Shown piece after piece: positions 1 to 28,635 of a stretch of 64,000 bases of DNA. The notes below the pieces were generated by a model that worked only from the letters and a program-made list of their open reading frames with translations, searched no databases and was not told where the DNA came from. Where the stretch lies: positions 8,954,529-9,018,528 of the forward strand of contig NC_135185.1 in assembly GCF_041146795.1 (NCBI RefSeq), in the 5' to 3' direction. Origin of the DNA: Maylandia zebra (lineage: Eukaryota; Chordata; Actinopteri; Cichliformes; Cichlidae). A program made the translations under genes and the position numbers. Each line of letters opens with the position of its first letter. Position 1 is the stretch's first letter.

Positions 1-147
1 GCCTCTGCAGCTCCTCTGGAAACTGAAAGCAGACCGAGACCAGGACAGGCAACTCAGGACAAGCGGGACAGGCGACTCGGGACGCTGTCTGTTTTGTATA
101 GGTTAAGCTTGGTATGATCAGGCCCTGGGGTGTCACACTCTAATGGT

Positions 148-759
148 GGCGAGTGTAGGGCTGCTCGATTATGGCAAAAATGATAATCGCGATTATTTTC
201 ACTGAAATTGAGATCTCGATTATTTGACGATATTTATTTAACAATAACAATGTATTGAATAATGACTTTAAAGATTGCCAAAAAATAATATAAAATAGTG
301 TGCAAATACTGATAACAGTGCAAATGTTTGCAATATAAAAAAATGAATGAAAAATGTAAACATCTATGTTTAGTGAACTTTGCAGTGTTGCTCTGTGGTG
401 CAGCTACTACACCATAGCAAAGTTTACACACTGTGTCTACTTGATCCACGTCTGACTCCGCGAACCCATAATGTTTCCACACCACTGAAGTTTTCTTTAC
501 CTCTCTTTTCAACCAACGGCAGTCACTCTCCTCTCCAAATAACTTCTGCTTAGCTTTCCGAGCTTCCCTCGGGTCCTCTTAATTGTTGTGAGGCGTGTTC
601 GAAATGCAGAGAGGTGCGCTCGATTTGCCACACGGAGCAGCGCAAGAGTAAAGCACGAGGGAGGGGCTAATAATCGGCTCAGTCATTTTTAATGATCGTT
701 GAAAGCCCAGATCGTAATCGTGATTAAAATTCGATTAATTGAGCAGCCCTAGGCGAGTG
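148..759 (-). mobile_element. Non-autonomous hAT element with BED-finger remnant
   Basis: The element proper is 156-751, bounded by short inverted ends TAGGGCTGCTCGAT and its complement, and flanked by a perfect 8-bp target-site duplication GGCGAGTG (148-155 and 752-759), as expected for the hAT superfamily. A minus-strand reading frame (234-512) begins with a stretch resembling a BED zinc finger: V-W-K-H-Y-G-F, then C-K-L-C, then a degenerate HRC. This is the DNA-binding N-terminus of hAT transposases. No DDE core or dimerisation domain remains, so it is an internal-deletion derivative that would depend on a transposase supplied elsewhere. Confidence 0.85.
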
Positions 760-1194
760 TATGCCTACATGCTGCAGCTCTGAGCTCTCCAGTTCTGTGT
801 GGTTTTTTTTTTTGTCATTTTGTGTTTTTTGCTTTGTGATTTAGACAAAAACAAATGAGGAGGTGCCAGATAGCGATCCACAAGATGGACGAAATCGAAC
901 CGCAGCTGGCCACCAACAGACTTGTCTGAAACTGCTGTGTATCGATCATAACGGAAACACGGCTCCCGATGCTACCATCCAGCTACTGGACTGGACTCTC
1001 CATCATCAGGACCACATAAAGAGTCAGGAAAGAACCAAGCGGAGGACTCTGCATCGTCACACATAACAACTGGTGGACACACAGCTGAGTCCTCGACAGC
1101 TTCAGTTGCCCGGACTTATGCTCTGTCAAGTCGGCTGCAGAGCTTTTACAATAGTACACATAGCTCCTGTTGCTAAGGTCAGCATGGCTCTAAG

Positions 1195-1645
1195 CTGCAC
1201 AGTACCAACGGATGCAGATACATCCGGATCGGGCCGTCATCATTGCTGGTGATTTTAACAACTGTTTAAAGACGGTTCCTGACTTCTCACAGTAGGTGGA
1301 AAGTGCCACCAAAGGGAAAAACACAGCAGGCCATCTTCTTCTGACCATGTGGACAGGATCCAGGATTCCTGACTCCCAGGAACCCACACAGGAGCATCTC
1401 CTGGACTGCCCACACCACCACCACGGTGAAGAAAGCTCAGCAGGCGAAACAGGTTACAGTCGAATCCTTCAACCACTCCGCCATAGAAGGCCTGCTGTCA
1501 TATTGTATCACAAGCTCCTCATACACGCACAAAAATAGACTCCAACGCATCATAAAGACTGCACAAAAAAGTTACAGACCCAGCTCCCACCCCTTCAGCA
1601 AATCGCAGATAAACACCATCTGGGCAGGTGTAGAAAAGGTGATCA
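1195..1645 (+). pseudogene. Decayed LINE: endonuclease and RT C-terminal relics
   Basis: Translated fragments recall a non-LTR retrotransposon. Around 1213-1290 a frame reads HPDRAVIIAGDFNNCLK, close to the AGDFN motif of the apurinic-like endonuclease. Around 1500-1600 another frame reads NRLQRIIKTAQK, which resembles the C-terminal end of fish LINE reverse transcriptases (the LQR-V-KTA motif). Stops and frame breaks separate the pieces and most of the reverse transcriptase is missing, so this is a deleted, dead copy. The clade is not certain; Rex1/CR1-like is a guess. Confidence 0.5.
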
Positions 1646-3889
<2,244 letters not shown>

Positions 3890-4500
3890 TCCAACATGTA
3901 CATTTCAAGATTCTGCGACATTGATAGAAAATGTACCTTTTGTATAACTGAACTTGAAAGTGTTACTCATTTGTTTTATGGCTGTTCATATAGTGCTACA
4001 TTTTGGAGAGAGCTTGAAAATTATATACTGTGCAAGACAACATACGAAATCAAAATTGAAGGGAAAAACATTATCACTTATTTTGAAACTAAAGGAAAAA
4101 AAATATGTGCCATTGTCAATCTTTATATCTTGTTAGGGAAATTCCATATACATAAATGTAAATTTCAAAACTCAACCCCATCATTTAATTTGTTTTTGAT
4201 TGAAATTGAATATTATTTAAAATCTCTTAAATTAACTTCCAATAAAAAAGGTTTATCATTGATTGAAATTCATTCAGAAATGTTTAACAAATGAGCTGTC
4301 ACGACTTTCAAGTACTAAATTATGAAGTCTGTCACATTCCCCCCCCCCCCTTCTTTTTTTCCCCTTTATTTATTTGTCCTTCTTATTTCATTGTACTGTA
4401 TATTGTTACTTTTATTTGCCTTGTATGTCTACTGTTCAGGCTGAACTGGAATGACTGGCTGTTCACTTTGTAATTTCAATAAAGTTTGAGAAAAAAAAAA
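3890..4500 (+). mobile_element. 5'-truncated LINE 3' end with poly-A
   Basis: A 132-residue frame (3896-4294) encodes a C-x2-C, then E-S-V-T-H-L-F-Y-G-C, then F-W-R-E-L-E-N-Y-I. This pattern matches the zf-RVT-like region at the C-terminus of L1/Tx1-type LINE ORF2 proteins. It is followed by a short AT-rich 3' region, an AATAAA at about 4480 and an A10 tail ending near 4500. The 5' end is missing and no clear target-site duplication was found. It sits immediately upstream of the inferred HAUS2 first exon. The LINE assignment is fairly sure, the clade less so. Confidence 0.65.
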
Positions 4501-4628
4501 GATCTCTCTGGATCCTGAGGGGTCGCTGTTGCGGTCAGCAGCCGCCAAACGTTTTCGCTGAAGAAGAGAAACAGCAAAAACAAACGGTCGGGCGGGCAGC
4601 GGTGAGGTTCGGTTCTTCGGTTTTAACG
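4501..4628 (+). promoter_or_regulatory. HAUS2: Inferred HAUS2 first non-coding exon and promoter
   Basis: Directly after the LINE poly-A is a GC-rich stretch ending in a strong splice donor (exon end at 4628, then GTAAGAAA). The next acceptor on this strand is the TTTCAG just before the HAUS2 start codon at 4915. This suggests a 5' untranslated exon here. No transcript evidence is available. Confidence 0.4.
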
Positions 4629-4914
4629 GTAAGAAAAAGCTGGTAACCGACACTAGACTGTGTTTAACCGACCGCCAGAGGCAGCTGAACGGTGCCGGTG
4701 TGTCCGTTAAAAAAAGCCTTTTAAAGCTGCTTCAAAGTCCGTTTAAAAATGTGGAGATTTAGTTTAATGGCGCTTGCCTTCACACGCAGAGCTGTGAGCT
4801 GGAACCCAACAGGGTTCTGGTTCGGATAGATCCGGTTTCAGGTTTGAACACCTGGTCCAGGTGAATATCAGAGTCTGAGGCTGGTGTGGTTCAGGTGACG
4901 TTCCTGTCTTTCAG

Positions 4915-7900
4915 ATGCATCAGTGGGATTTGTCTCCGTTCTCCGTGACTCCAGCTGCCAGCCTGCTTTCTAAGTGTGTCTCCGTGGGAGCACTGTCTCA
5001 GGTAAGGACACGAACAAGTGTTTAGGAGGCTGAGGCGGTCTGTCAGAGCAGCTTTACACTAGGGCTGCACGATTTTTTGGCTTAGAATTGAGATCACGAT
5101 TCTCTTTTCCAGTATAAATATTTATTGCACTTATTAACTGCACATCAACTTCGTAACATTTGAGACTGAACATAAAAACAATAAATAAACATTAAAAACA
5201 ACAAATGTCTCACGTTTTGTTGTCGCCGCTAAATGTTGTACTGCTTGAAATTCCGTCTCCACCGTTGCTCGACACTGCGTGTATAGAGCAGGTAGTGCAA
5301 CAATAGAAAAATAGTTGCGGGACAGCACTGTGTAGCGTTTGTCTAGGGTGTTGATCATTTTCCTAAATCCCTCGTTTTGCACAGTGTCGATGGGAGCCAT
5401 ATCTTTGGTCAGGTCATAAGTAATAGCCTCCGTAATTTCTTTGTGCCTGCGGGAGTTCGACGGGTATAGGGAAGCGCTGTATAAGGTTCCCGTTATTGAT
5501 GTTTGGGTGGTTGACCGGGACGGATTTTCTCCTGTCACTCTCTCGTCATCCCTGACGTGCTCTCCGTTGTTTTTTCCCTGCTAATTTTAGCATCACACGG
5601 CACCGCTTCTGTATCACGTGGTATAAGGCTCCGCCCTTGTCATTTGTTGAGCAGGAAGAGTGAGCGCTTGTTTTCATGCAGATTACGTCCCGGATCAAAA
5701 TGCGGTACAATCGTCGTCGTCTTTTTTTTTTTTTGTTGTTTTTTTTAATCGTTGTCATTTGGAAATGAGATGCACATAAGTATGAATCGAGATCGCGATT
5801 TTCTAACGATTAATCGTGCAGCCCTACTTTACACGGTTCAGAGGTGTCTGAGGACAGGTTCAGATCTGAGTGAGAGTTGACCTGTGTGATCCGGTTCTGA
5901 TCCAGACTAAAGCTTGTGAGTAAAATCTGAATCTGCTTCTGTCCCACCTGTCCTCAGGAGGAAATAGACTCCGCCTCCAATGGTACAGGCCCCGTCTTTT
6001 CCTCTCATCTGCAGGAGGCTGAAGACCAAATCAGAATGCAGAAGCAGCTGGATGAGGTATGTGCATGCAGCTGTCTCGGGGATGTGCTGGGACGTTATGT
6101 CAGAGTGCAGAGCCCCGCCTGCTTCGATGCCTGAGCCGGATGTCGGCCAGATCGGATTTTTTAATTTTCTCAGGAGAAACGTTGTTTTGCTCTCCTGCCT
6201 GCAGCTCAGAGTGAATGATGTCATTCCTGAGGGATGACATCATCCCCTCTAAGCTGACTGCAGTCTGTCACGCTCTGTCACTGTGAGAGACAGCCTCTGA
6301 TTTGGGCCTAGTGCTGATGATGAGCACAGTCGTCATGTTTTTAAAGGCAGACTAAGAACCTCCACGGAGCAGCTTCGTGGATCCTGGTGTCTCTGATTGG
6401 CTGCTCACGGCGCCTTCACTTTGTTGTTTTCCTTTTCTAGTCATGGTTAGCTAATTAAACTTTGGATTGTGTATCTTCTGCATTTTCTGAAGAAACTGCA
6501 GTGTGGATGCTGATAGCTGAATGTTAAGTTAAAAATGTTAAATAAACTGAAAAATACAGAATTTTTCACCTGAAAACAAAAGTTCAGAACTGCTGAAAGC
6601 TGACGATCACAGAGAAGAAAAAGTTGAAAAGTAGCCGAACATGTTTAAAATGTGCATTTGAAAAAGCCGAGTAATGACAAAAGAAAATTTAGAGTCAGAA
6701 AACATCTGAACGAATGTTAAAAGTTCAAAAAGTTTGAATCTGTTTGTTTTGAGAGTAAGTTGAATGAAAATTTGAAGATTCTCCCATTGAAATAGATTGT
6801 AAACTTTTGTTAAATAAAGTTGAATAATTAAACAAATATAAATGTTAAAGATGAGAAAAATACAAGTACACATGGTGGTTGAATGGTTTTTCTAAGTTGA
6901 GCGGCGTGAAGGAGATAGACGGCGAAAAACGTATGGAAGATGAAAAGTAGAAGAACAATACCGTGGATGCTTAATCAGCATCCACACTAATTACTAACTA
7001 GTCCCCTAACGCGCTGTAAGTCCCTCCTCTTGGCTTTGTAACTATTCCTACATTTCTGCAGCTTTCAGACTCATTCACAGGTTAATGAAACCAGTAGCTA
7101 GTTTTGTATCTTGTAACTAGTCCTGTGCATCACAGCGGGTCTATGCTAGCATCTCCACAGCAGCAGTATCGCTTTATTAATAGATTCCTGTTTTGTACGT
7201 TGGCGTGCTCGGTGTGTCATTTATGAACACGTCTCACCAAACGCTTCCCATCGCAGAAACTCTGATTTGAGCACTGACGTCTTAAGCGCGTCGACTGCGG
7301 GCGGTGACAGGTGTGCGCTCGCTGTGGGTCCGGTCAGGAGAATGAGATGCTGTTGTGTGAATGAAACAGCTTTACCTGCAGGAGCTGTGTTAAAAAGACA
7401 GTGACTGCACCGGGGCTAGAAGTCATGTGACTGTGTCAGCTAACGTAAAGGTGTTTGTTTCCTGTTTGCTTCCTGTTCGTGCAGATGCGGCTGCGGCTGG
7501 AGCTGCTGCAGGTCGACGAGCAAAGCGCCGATGTCGCCCACAGCTTCCACCTCGGTGAGTCCAGGTGACGTCATCATCACATTCAAGGGGTCGATGTTTT
7601 TAAACCAACCTTCACTCCAGACCTTATTCTGAGCCACGCCCCCTCTGATCAGGTGCTTTTGTGTCCTGCAGCTCAGAGGTTCCAGATGCTGCAGATGCTC
7701 GGGGATCATATGCAGGAACTGCTGAGAGAGCAGAACAGTCTGAGGCAGCGACTCATGAAGCCGCTGGCTTGCACCAACCTGCCCGTGCACGCTCACCTGC
7801 ACAGGTAATGCCTGATGCTCAGTGTGATTAAAGTGGTCCGTGGCACTCTGTAACGGTCTGTGGTGTGTTTCAGGTTCATGGTGGAGTCCCTGAAGCTGAT

Positions 7901-8637
7901 GATGGACTTCATTGAGACTCTGGAGGAGAAGCTAAGCGCTGCCGACAGCAGGACCACAGCCAGAGACCGTCTCGCTCTGCTGGTCAGTCACACGAACTCA
8001 CTGGTTTGGGGATGGCAGTAGGCCACGCGGTACGCAGACAAACTAAAGCCGTGTGCCACTGTTCATTTGATACACCTGAGAGAATCTGTGTGTACCAGAC
8101 TCCATTCACAAAAACAGGAAATTTACCTGAGAGAACAGGTGAGCTAGTGTCACCCTGAGGTCTGAACTCATTAGTTTGGATCATCACAGTCGAATGCAAA
8201 CGTTTGTTTTCTGTGAGCTAAAAACCGATGTTTTATGAATGGAGTCTGGTGGGTTTGACATCAGCAATGTGGGGTATTGTACAGAAATGGGTCAGAGACG
8301 GGAGGCGGGGCTTGACTGAAAAAACTCTTTGTGCGATGCAGCATCAAGCTTTATTGATAAAAACAAATTAGTATTGTTGACTGGGCTCGTCTCTTGGCTC
8401 CGCCCTTGGCCACCTCCCTGTTCATGGTCATTTCCTGTCAGTCTCTCACACACTGAATAGCATCCTCCGATTGGCTGCAGAGTTCATCCCAGCTCAACTG
8501 TTACCTCTCTCTCTCTCTCTCAGGACTCCTCGCTCGCCCAGCTGCTGATCCAGGCCTCAGAGATGGAGACTTTGTCCAGTCAGATTCTTCAGTGGAAGTC
8601 AGTTGATGGATGCAACCTGGTGACCTCTGACCCCTAA
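4915..8637 (+). CDS. HAUS2: HAUS augmin-like complex subunit 2
   Basis: Coding exons: 4915-5001, 5958-6056, 7485-7554, 7672-7804, 7874-7982, 8524-8637. They sum to 612 nt (203 aa plus stop), and every junction has GT/AG ends and continuous frame. The product resembles HAUS2, a small, mostly helical subunit of the eight-member augmin complex that recruits gamma-tubulin to spindle microtubules. Telling segments are SADVAHSFHLAQRFQML, then LREQNSLRQRLMKPL, and near the end TLSSQILQWK; the human protein has the same helical blocks in the same order. Human HAUS2 is 235 aa, so this copy is shorter, mainly at the C-terminus. The start was chosen because the ATG lies right after the TTTCAG acceptor and opens the conserved WDLSPFSV stretch. 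A hAT element occupies intron 1. The identification rests on remembered family similarity, not on a search. Confidence 0.85.
5052..5834 (-). mobile_element. hAT internal-deletion element in HAUS2 intron 1
   Basis: The element is 5060-5826, with ends TAGGGCTGCACGATT and its complement and a perfect 8-bp duplication CTTTACAC at 5052-5059 and 5827-5834. A minus-strand frame (5134-5538, 134 aa) contains EITEAITYDLTKDMAPI, then GFRKMINTLDKRY. This is a typical mid-N-terminal block of ZBED-like hAT transposases. The catalytic core is absent, so this is a deletion derivative. Its ends are near-identical to those of the 156-751 element, so the two likely used related transposases. Confidence 0.87.
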
Positions 8638-8683
8638 CCTTCATCATGTGTTGCACTTTGAATTTATTCTAGTAAACGTTTGC

Positions 8684-8689
8684 AATAAA
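8684..8689 (+). terminator. HAUS2: HAUS2 polyadenylation signal
   Basis: AATAAA lies 47 bases after the HAUS2 stop codon, giving a very short 3' UTR. Confidence 0.7.
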
Positions 8690-8699
8690 ATCTTTCACA

Positions 8700-9330
8700 T
8701 TTTCCATATGCAGTTTCTGATTGGTTATTCAACACAGAAACAAGGTAACCTTTGACCTCTGCCTTGGTTTCAAAATGAGAGCTGAAACTCTGAGCATGCA
8801 GGAAGGTGTGGGAGGATCTGATCGGTTGTAACTGAAATGCATGTTTAAGCTGTGTGAGGTCATTGGGTGTGGGCATGTGATCTTCCTACCTAAAAACAAA
8901 CAAACAAACAAACAAAAAAAAAACGTGAGGGGGCTGAAGTTTCTCAAAGAGCCTGCACTGATGCTGCATAGGTAAAAGTGGACAGGTGAGGCATTTGTGG
9001 TGCAGACAGGTGTGTTCAGAGGGCTGCACTGATGAAATCATGATGCAATGATGAGATCATGGAACAGGCTCAGGTGGTTATCCACAGAGCCCCGCCCCCT
9101 CCTGTACACGTTTTTAAGTGTGGTTTCTGTCCGTCGTGGGAGCTGCTCACAGATCAGCTGATTTAAACCTTTAACGTCCATGTGGCTCGGTGTTACGCGA
9201 TGACGCCACTACAGCTGCATTCATTTTAATCAATTTTAAACTAAACCATTATGGAAAAACTTCTAATAGACAACAAATTAAAGGGAAATGAAACATCTGA
9301 TGTTCTGAATAAAGTTGTTTTTTTTTTAAA
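8700..9330. other. HAUS2-SRP54 intergenic
   Basis: No coding exon or clear mobile element is visible. It holds a (CAAA)n-like run at about 8896-8920 and otherwise unremarkable sequence. Confidence 0.4.
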
Positions 9331-9452
9331 ATAAAGCCTGAGTGCTTCCGGTTGGGCTGGTGGAATGACGCGGTGTTTCCGGTGTTTTGGATAACGCTCC
9401 TGTGGTGGAGTCTTGGTCCTGCTGCCGTTTAACGAGCACACTCACGGACACG
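9331..9452 (+). promoter_or_regulatory. SRP54: Inferred SRP54 promoter and first non-coding exon
   Basis: A GC-rich block carries several CCGGAA/TTCCGG-type ETS-like motifs (about 9345-9385) and ends at a strong donor (exon end 9452, then GTAAGACC). The 5' UTR appears to continue at 11395, where a TTTCAG acceptor precedes the SRP54 start codon by 20 bases. This is inference from splice signals only. Confidence 0.45.
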
Positions 9453-10267
9453 GTAAGACCCGCACCTCTCTCCGCTCCCGCGAGGCTCGGTTCTCCGTAC
9501 CGGGCCCGCTGCCACGGCCGGAAGTACGTCTCTATCCGCGTGAGCGCACCGAGCTAACAGAGCTAATGCTAGCCGCTCGGTCCGTGCTAACTGTAAACAG
9601 CTGACGTGTTATTCGATAAACAGGCGATCGATCCGCGCGACTATCGATCACGTGATGAGGAGCTGATCGATGTTCTGATCAGTTCTGTGTAATCGGACAG
9701 GCCGAAGGGGTGAGAGGCACCGAGAAGCTCCATGGAGGGGTTTCCTTTAATTTGTCACCTCCTGGCTCAAGCGTGAACATGTGTTCAGCTTCACATCTGA
9801 TTGATCGGTGGCTCCAGGCAGCTCCTTTCAGATATCGGAACACAAAGAAAGGATCGACCCCAAAATCACAGATCGTGCGTCCGTGTACTGAACCAGGTGT
9901 GAGGACAGCCAGAGAGCTATGCAGGGGGCTGTTTTCCGCTCTTAGTGCCGGAGTCTCAGAGTTGCTGAGATGATGAAGCCCTCCATCAGCTGTTAGAAGC
10001 CATGAGACAGAAGCATTGATTGGACAGGCTGGGCAGCGTCCACGATGATGACATCTCGACCATCTCAAATTTAGCTGCAAATCTTGTGCTCCAGAGTTTG
10101 AACGTTTATGAGTGCTTCAAATATCAAAAACTTTCCAGGATGTTTTTAAAAACTTCCAGCAGGTTTCTTCACAACTGTCCTCACGGCTCATTCTCACCAT
10201 CAGCATGAACAGCATCTGTAATCTGGGAGTTTGGCAGTTTCCAGATGTTTCTATAATTATCACTTAA

Positions 10268-10567
10268 AGCAGGGGTGTCAAAGTGCAGGCCTCGAGGGCC
10301 GGTCTCCTGAAACTTTTCCATGTGTCCCTGCTGCAACACACCTGAATAACATTAGTAACAAGACTCTATAGAGCTGCATGCTGAGGTGGCAACCCCACCT
10401 CCACTCAAGTGAAGTAGTGCTTGGAAAAATGTACGTCTAAAAGTACTTTAAATGCATCGTGTTCATTCATGAGCGCCTGTCAGGTCTTGCTAATGACCTA
10501 CTTGTGTCATTCAGGCGTGTTGCAGCAGGGACAGCGGCCCTGAGGACTGGAGTTCGACACCTGTGGC
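10268..10567. mobile_element. MITE with AGGGGTGTC-type inverted ends
   Basis: The left end reads CAGGGGTGTCAAAGTGCAGG and the right end is the imperfect complement (GACTGGAGTTCGACACCTGT). The length is about 300 bp, with no reading frame. Ends of this type are common on non-autonomous DNA transposons in fish. No clean target-site duplication could be seen, so the element is probably old. It lies in the inferred first intron of SRP54. Confidence 0.6.
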
Positions 10568-11375
10568 CTACAGCATTATTCTGTTAAATATGTGCATCAT
10601 TTTCATTTTGAGAGCTGCTGCAGGAGTCTGAGGATTCACTTTAAATCATTTCATGCATTCAGATACATTTAACAAAATCCACAGCTCATTCAGGGTGAGC
10701 GGGCGCAAAGGTCGAACTCAGAGCCAGTCTGAAGTGAGCAGAAACGATATGAACGAACGATCTGAAGTTTTGCAGTGTCTGATTTTTACAGTGAGCTTCG
10801 GGCGCTGGTTCAGATTTCAGAGTGGATGGTCTTCATCAAGGATAAATCTCTCAAATCTGAACAACTTTTATTTTCTCTCCTCTGGACAGGAAGAGTGAGG
10901 CTGCCACCACCACCTGTCAGCTGACTTGCTGAGCACGCTCAGTAGGAGGGGTACCCTCCACAAAACTCTGATTAACACAGTAAGTAAGTGACTTGATGCA
11001 TGCTCAATCATCCAGGTGAGGAAGTCCCAAAAAGTTGATTCTGTTCATGTGGACGTAGCAGCCGATCCCTACTCCCCATGAATGGTACTGATGGTCACCG
11101 ATCAATCAGTAGTCATGACAATTCAGGATGATCATTAACATGATTAATGATCATAAACTGACTTCACAGCCTGTTGTTGGTCAGTGGTGCAGATGTGCTG
11201 TTTATAAGGTTGGAAACTGACGAAGTCACCTGATGATGATGAAACGTTTCTCCCACTGAAAACATCCTGATGAACAGAATCAAGTTTTTGGGAGTAAGTG
11301 TGTAAATGTCACTGACTCCTCTGCAAGTAAACCGAGATAAGAAGTGGCAGCGTGCCGCACACAAGCACGCCGTGA

Positions 11376-14527
<3,152 letters not shown>

Positions 14528-14621
14528 TAATTTAAATGTGTAGGATGAAAATGGAGTGTCCTGATTGGACGAGCTAATGATGATGATGATGATGAAGATT
14601 AGTGATGTATTTTTGGTGTTT

Positions 14622-14627
14622 AATAAA
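14622..14627 (+). terminator. SRP54: SRP54 polyadenylation signal
   Basis: AATAAA lies 211 bases after the SRP54 stop. A (GAT)n run in the 3' UTR precedes it. Confidence 0.75.
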
Positions 14628-15099
14628 CGTTTGTATTTACACCATTTTACACCTGCTGTGTTTTGTTTGTTTGTTTGTTTTTTCACACAAGTAGTAAAGT
14701 CTGGGATTTTCAGAATAAAATCGTACTGTTTGCTTTGAGTAAAGCTGTAAAATAAATAAAGTGAGTTGTAAAAGTTTTCAGTAGAAAATAAAATGTGAGG
14801 TAAAAGTTTGAGTTTATTCCAGGAACTTTTAATTCAGTGAGAACAGGAAGTGTGTGGGCTGTTCTTCAGCCTGTTTAATGATGATTAATAAAAATATGAA
14901 GACTGAACAGAGACGTGACTGAAAACGGTATCAGAATTCAGGTAATAACAGGTAATAAATAACGGGTAATAAACAGAAGAGTGGCATCTGGTTTGGGTGT
15001 GAAGAGTGCAGACCCTGAGAGGTTAGAGCGGCTCCTCCCGGGCTGTGGGTCAGAGTTTCTCAGGTTTCAAGTTAAAGGTTGTCACAGTGAGATGAAACG

Positions 15100-15270
15100 G
15101 ATGAGTCCTCCGGGCTGGAGCTTCATTGCGCCGCCCCTCTCGGGTCTGGTTCCGGGATTTCTGTCGGAGTGAGCCCTCTGCCTGCGTTTTTCCTCTCTGG
15201 GTCTTGACGTGGCGGCCGCCATATTGTTTTGCTGTGTTGTCAGTGGAGAGCGGCGGCAGCTTCAGCAGCG
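15100..15270 (+). promoter_or_regulatory. SEC23A: Inferred SEC23A promoter and first non-coding exon
   Basis: CpG-rich sequence around 15120-15270 includes GGCGGCCGCCATATTG, close to a YY1-type promoter motif (GCCGCCATNTTG), and ends at a strong donor (exon end 15270, then GTGAGTCT). The coding exon follows at 16705 after a plausible acceptor near 16671. Inferred from sequence only. Confidence 0.5.
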
Positions 15271-26766
<11,496 letters not shown>

Positions 26767-26990
26767 GTGTGCCATCGGCTCACCTGTCCTCATCTGTTTG
26801 CTTTTTATTTGTTTTCTTGCTGCCTGTGTTTCCATGGCAACAGTTCACAAGCACCATCAACCAATCAGCAGCAGGTTTAGAGTTGTAACCTCACAGTGTA
26901 GAGATGCTATTGTTAATTGGCCTTTTTAAAAAAAATTAAGTTGCATTTGATTGGTTGATCCTCTCAGACAGCGGCAGTGATAGCTTTCAA

Positions 26991-26996
26991 AATAAA
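26991..26996 (+). terminator. SEC23A: SEC23A polyadenylation signal
   Basis: AATAAA lies 225 bases after the stop codon. Confidence 0.75.
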
Positions 26997-26999
26997 AGC

Positions 27000-27790
27000 C
27001 ACTGTGTAGTTTTAGTCTGTGAAGCTTTTATTGTGAAACAACAGCAGGAAGTGGTGGCCGTCGGGAGTTTTTCCCCCCTAAAAGGTTTCAAATTGATTTT
27101 AAAATTTTAACATGTGATTTTTTTTTAATTTAGGAACAGGAAACAGGAAGTGAGGTGTTTTGTTTTTTTTAGAAAGCATGTGATGTCACTGAGCGCGCGA
27201 AGCTGTCTGCTTGTGTTTGAACACTAACCGAGAACGAGCGCAGAGGTTCACCTTGCCACTGTTCTCGTCTTTCTAATAAAATCTGCAGAATTTTACAGAG
27301 TTTGTCTTCTTCTGAAACGTGAAGCTCTGATGTCATCAGAGACGCAGCACCTATGCATGTGTGACTGAGCCCAGTGTTTTATAAAGCACTGTCTGACACC
27401 CTGCAGACGGTCTGTTTGTAACTGTAATCGGCTGTAGACAAGATGATCACAGGACTGAGGTCGCCTCCACCTCTGCTCAGACACCATCAGTCATCCCAGC
27501 AAATAGCACCACCCCATATTTAAAAATCCACTTTAGGGTCACACTTTTCCTTTAAAGTGTGAAAAGGAAAAGAAACCTAACAGACCCTCGAGGAGCTTCT
27601 GCTGTCAGTCGAACAGAGTCCGACTTTTACCCTGAATTAACCTGAGTGACCCGCCTCACCATCTGAGCATTCCCACTCACACAGGTAAAAACAATAAGCC
27701 AAGCTGTGGGGTCCTCAACATGTGCCACACCCACAGAAACAGACACCTCTGCTAAAACGCTGCAGGTGAGCAGGTGGAGTGGAGCTCAGC
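27000..27790. other. SEC23A downstream intergenic
   Basis: No gene or bounded element was recognised. Confidence 0.35.
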
Positions 27791-27794
27791 ACTG

Positions 27795-28275
27795 TCTCAA
27801 TTCAGGGGCTGCGTCCTCCTAAGGACCCGGCCTTCACAGTCTACGTGGGCCGGGTCTTCCAAAGACCGAGAAGGCCGGAAGTGAGAGGCTGTGAGATGGG
27901 ACGGTCTAGCCTTCAGATTTGAGCCACCAGTGGAGTTTAATAAACTCGGCCGTCTGCTCCTTGCTATCTAAAATATAACAGGACACTGGAGTAAACTCTC
28001 AGGCATCTCACACTTCTGTTTAATCAGTTTTCTGTTTGATGTTTATTCAGCTGTGTGAAAAAAAAATTGGCTGGACCGCGCTATGAATTCTGGGATAAGG
28101 TGGGCCACGAAGGACACACCCGACCCATCCTTCAAATTCTGGAAAAAGGAGGATGCATTTGGCTGTATTAGGAGGAGTCCACAGCCTTCGTCATGTTGTC
28201 GTTGTTATCGGCAACGACAACAAATGCGGCCTCCGGAGGATGCAGCCTTGGAATTGGGACACAGCCACTGTCTGG
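27795..28275 (-). mobile_element. Non-autonomous element, same family as SEC23A intron 10 insertion
   Basis: The left end TCTCAATTCAGGGGCTGCGT and the right end GGATGCAGCCTTGGAATTGG (complement) are imperfect inverted repeats. Internal blocks such as TAATAAACTCGGCCGTCTGC are the complement of blocks at about 20220-20240 and 62545-62575. The orientation is opposite to those copies. It has no coding capacity. The superfamily is not assigned. Confidence 0.6.
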
Positions 28276-28535
28276 GTCTGAGCTTCCTTTACTCAGGAGA
28301 GGAGACACAGCAGCATCCTTCTTGAAAGGAGGGGAGAGGTAAGTATAGTAAATTTGTGGTCCTCCTACCTAAACGTGGGACACACATACATACACAGAGG
28401 TCTGCTGCTGTGTTTCATAACTGAATCTGACTTCAGATCAGCGGAAAGATGAACAAATGTTTAAAATAAAATCTAAATAAAAAGTTTTTTTATTATTTGT
28501 GAAAATGAAACTTAAACTTTGATAATTGTTTACTA

Positions 28536-28635
28536 CCGTTTTTATTCCAAAGTATCCGAGTACTCTTAATCAGGAGGCAGAGGATGAAACTACCTGAACT
28601 ATGAATCCCACCAGCAGGTGGCGGTCATGCGCAGT
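28536..28635 (+). repeat. Left copy of a 90-100 bp direct repeat pair
   Basis: This repeats at 34821-34909, 6.3 kb away in the same orientation. Shared text includes TTATTCCAAAGTATCCGAGT, ACTACCTGAACT and CCAGCAGGTGGCGGTCATGC. The copies differ by small indels in between. Confidence 0.85.
28611..28624 (+). promoter_or_regulatory. Perfect CTCF core consensus match
   Basis: CCAGCAGGTGGCGG fits the vertebrate CTCF core consensus CCASYAGRKGGCRS at every position. It lies inside the direct repeat between SEC23A and TYRO3. Occupancy cannot be judged from sequence alone. Confidence 0.45.

Noticed and set aside
863-1066. 67-aa plus frame
   Set aside because: No recognisable domain, no splice or promoter context, adjacent to LINE relics.
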